A DNA stretch of 64,000 nucleotides from Paenibacillus mendelii (lineage in GTDB: Bacteria > Bacillota > Bacilli > Paenibacillales > Paenibacillaceae): positions 62,001-126,000 of the forward strand of contig NZ_JANHOF010000013.1 of NCBI RefSeq assembly GCF_024498075.1. The letters run 5' to 3'. A model generated the notes under the pieces. That model was not told the DNA's origin, did no database searches, and saw only the letters and a list, made by a program, of their open reading frames with translations. The translations under genes and the position numbers were made by a program. This document shows, piece by piece, positions 63,128-64,000 of the stretch; position 1 is the first letter of the stretch; every line of letters starts with the position of its first letter.

Positions 63128-64000
63128 GTGGCGCAGTTTAATCCGTTCTCATCATTAGACGCGGCGCAGCTCGTACGATGGATCTTATTTCTGGCTGTAA
63201 CCGCAGCAGCGATTGGGTGGTTTCTCACAGCTATTAGGAGGCGAGTTGGTTATATCCGATTGGGGCAAGTTCCGCCGCCCCGTACGCCTGTCGAATTACC
63301 TGCCGAACGGGCGGGGACATCGGGCGACGAATGGCTCCAAGAACGAAGCCGGGGCAACCGGGCGGGAGCTCACGGAAAGCCTCGATTGCCAAGGCGGGAG
63401 GCCAGCACAGAAAAGGGCTCTTCAAAGCGTTCCCGGGAGTGGGCTGCTCACGTATTCGGACACCGGAAGCTGCTAAAGGACATACGGAGCGGGATTCTGC
63501 ACCTGGTTCTGTTCTACGGCTTTATTGTGCTTCAATTCGGTGCCGCTGACCTGATATGGAAGGGCTTGACGGGATCGGCGCTTCCGCTCCCCGCCTATGG
63601 GGTATTCCTGACGATTCAGGAAGCGACCGTGCTGCTTGTTCTGGGGGCCGTTCTGTATGGGGGCTTTCGCCGATATGTCGAGCGGTTGGACCGGCTGAAG
63701 CGAGGCTGGAAGCCGTCTCTCGTGCTCTGGTTTATCGGAGGGCTGATGGTGACCGTTCTTATGACGCAGGCGTTCGATCGGCTGCTTGAGGTGAAGAGGG
63801 ATGTGGCCGCCGGGGAACGGGGAACCATTACGGTCGTGCAGGCTGGCAGCGGCGGTCTAGGGGAGGGAGCGCCGCTGCTGGCAGAGGATCCGGGCCGGAG
63901 CTCCAATCCGTCAGTTGGGAACGCGGAAGGGCGATTGGAAGCGTCGGGATCGCTGGAATCCGGCACGCAGGCTGCCGTGGTCTGGAAGCCTCTGCATCTG
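63128..64000 (+). CDS. fadF: FadF-like membrane iron-sulfur reductase, N-terminal part (runs off window)
   Basis: GTG 63128 is seven bases after AAGGAGG and the frame stays open for 291 codons to the window end. A first membrane helix (about 17-36) is followed by a 70-residue charged, low-complexity insert, then FGHRKLLKDIRSGILHLVLF and further helices (about 120-145, 160-185, 200-220) as in the nitrate-reductase-gamma-like front of FadF. The ferredoxin and CCG cysteine domains would follow outside. FadF-type proteins are thought to pass electrons from acyl-CoA dehydrogenase/ETF to the membrane. Confidence 0.78.
   Translation, partial: MAQFNPFSSLDAAQLVRWILFLAVTAAAIGWFLTAIRRRVGYIRLGQVPPPRTPVELPAERAGTSGDEWLQERSRGNRAGAHGKPRLPRREASTEKGSSKRSREWAAHVFGHRKLLKDIRSGILHLVLFYGFIVLQFGAADLIWKGLTGSALPLPAYGVFLTIQEATVLLVLGAVLYGGFRRYVERLDRLKRGWKPSLVLWFIGGLMVTVLMTQAFDRLLEVKRDVAAGERGTITVVQAGSGGLGEGAPLLAEDPGRSSNPSVGNAEGRLEASGSLESGTQAAVVWKPLHL

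Overview
The window reads as chromosome from an endospore-forming Gram-positive of the Paenibacillus type (family Paenibacillaceae). Reasons: strong AGGAGG-type ribosome sites, frequent GTG/TTG starts, an alpha/beta-type small acid-soluble spore protein, a YhcN/YlaJ spore lipoprotein, a sporulation-type kinase behind a sigma-H-like promoter, a T-box leader, Fur-like boxes, SLH and copper-amine-oxidase-N-like surface proteins, and DesK/DesR-, YjfB- and FadF-like proteins. There is no prophage, IS element, CRISPR array or rRNA. It is core-like chromosome with several lineage-specific modules.

Layout. 1-5.4 kb: end of a Gfo/Idh-like oxidoreductase, then an oxidative module (lipoprotein cytochrome c, TatC, TatA, GMC flavo-dehydrogenase, and its small subunit with a twin-arginine signal) and a YhcN-type spore lipoprotein. 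6-9.4 kb: a four-gene ABC exporter plus DesK/DesR-like two-component operon. 9.6-15.3 kb: SLH-transglutaminase protein, CorA, SASP, an ECF sigma factor paired with a membrane protein built on a signal-peptidase-I-like domain without catalytic residues, and a TrkA-C membrane protein. 15.5-20 kb: GH51 arabinofuranosidase with a divergent ArsR-HTH regulator and a cre-like site, a frameshifted RNA methyltransferase gene, and an aldo/keto reductase. 20-24.4 kb: Fur-controlled siderophore uptake genes, divergently arranged.

24.4-33 kb: aldose epimerase, YjfB behind a sigma-D promoter, a spermidine-synthase-like gene coupled to a frameshifted saccharopine-dehydrogenase-like gene, a PadR/HAAS/DUF4097 operon, an HD-GYP phosphodiesterase also behind a sigma-D promoter, a PAS-HTH regulator and a tiny zinc-finger protein. 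33-40.4 kb: a signalling island (a 1284-residue hybrid kinase, an OmpR-type regulator, a 5TM kinase) with two copies of a CTAACA direct-repeat site. 40.4-43.4 kb: an SGNH/MBOAT pair for O-acylation of surface polymers.

43.8-46.1 kb is the most distinctive stretch. A tRNA-Thr(CGT), terminator, sigma-K-like promoter and cysteine-rich gene have been duplicated in tandem as one unit; the second tRNA has decayed and the second protein gene is intact. A short tyrosinase-like protein follows. 46.2-57.5 kb: Nudix/MscL, a sporulation-type kinase with a degenerate MHYT sensor, a lipid kinase, an aromatic-acid exporter preceded by a 43-codon coupled ORF, a DODA-type dioxygenase behind a quinone-type operator, small membrane and spore-like proteins, MFS, and ilvA under a T-box. 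58-64 kb: VanW, tandem GyrI-like domains, a surface stalk protein, a LigT-like phosphoesterase and the start of a FadF-like iron-sulfur reductase.

Two genes carry apparent one-base deletions (about 18335 and 26698). Each restores a conserved reading frame, so they are either recent mutations or sequence errors.
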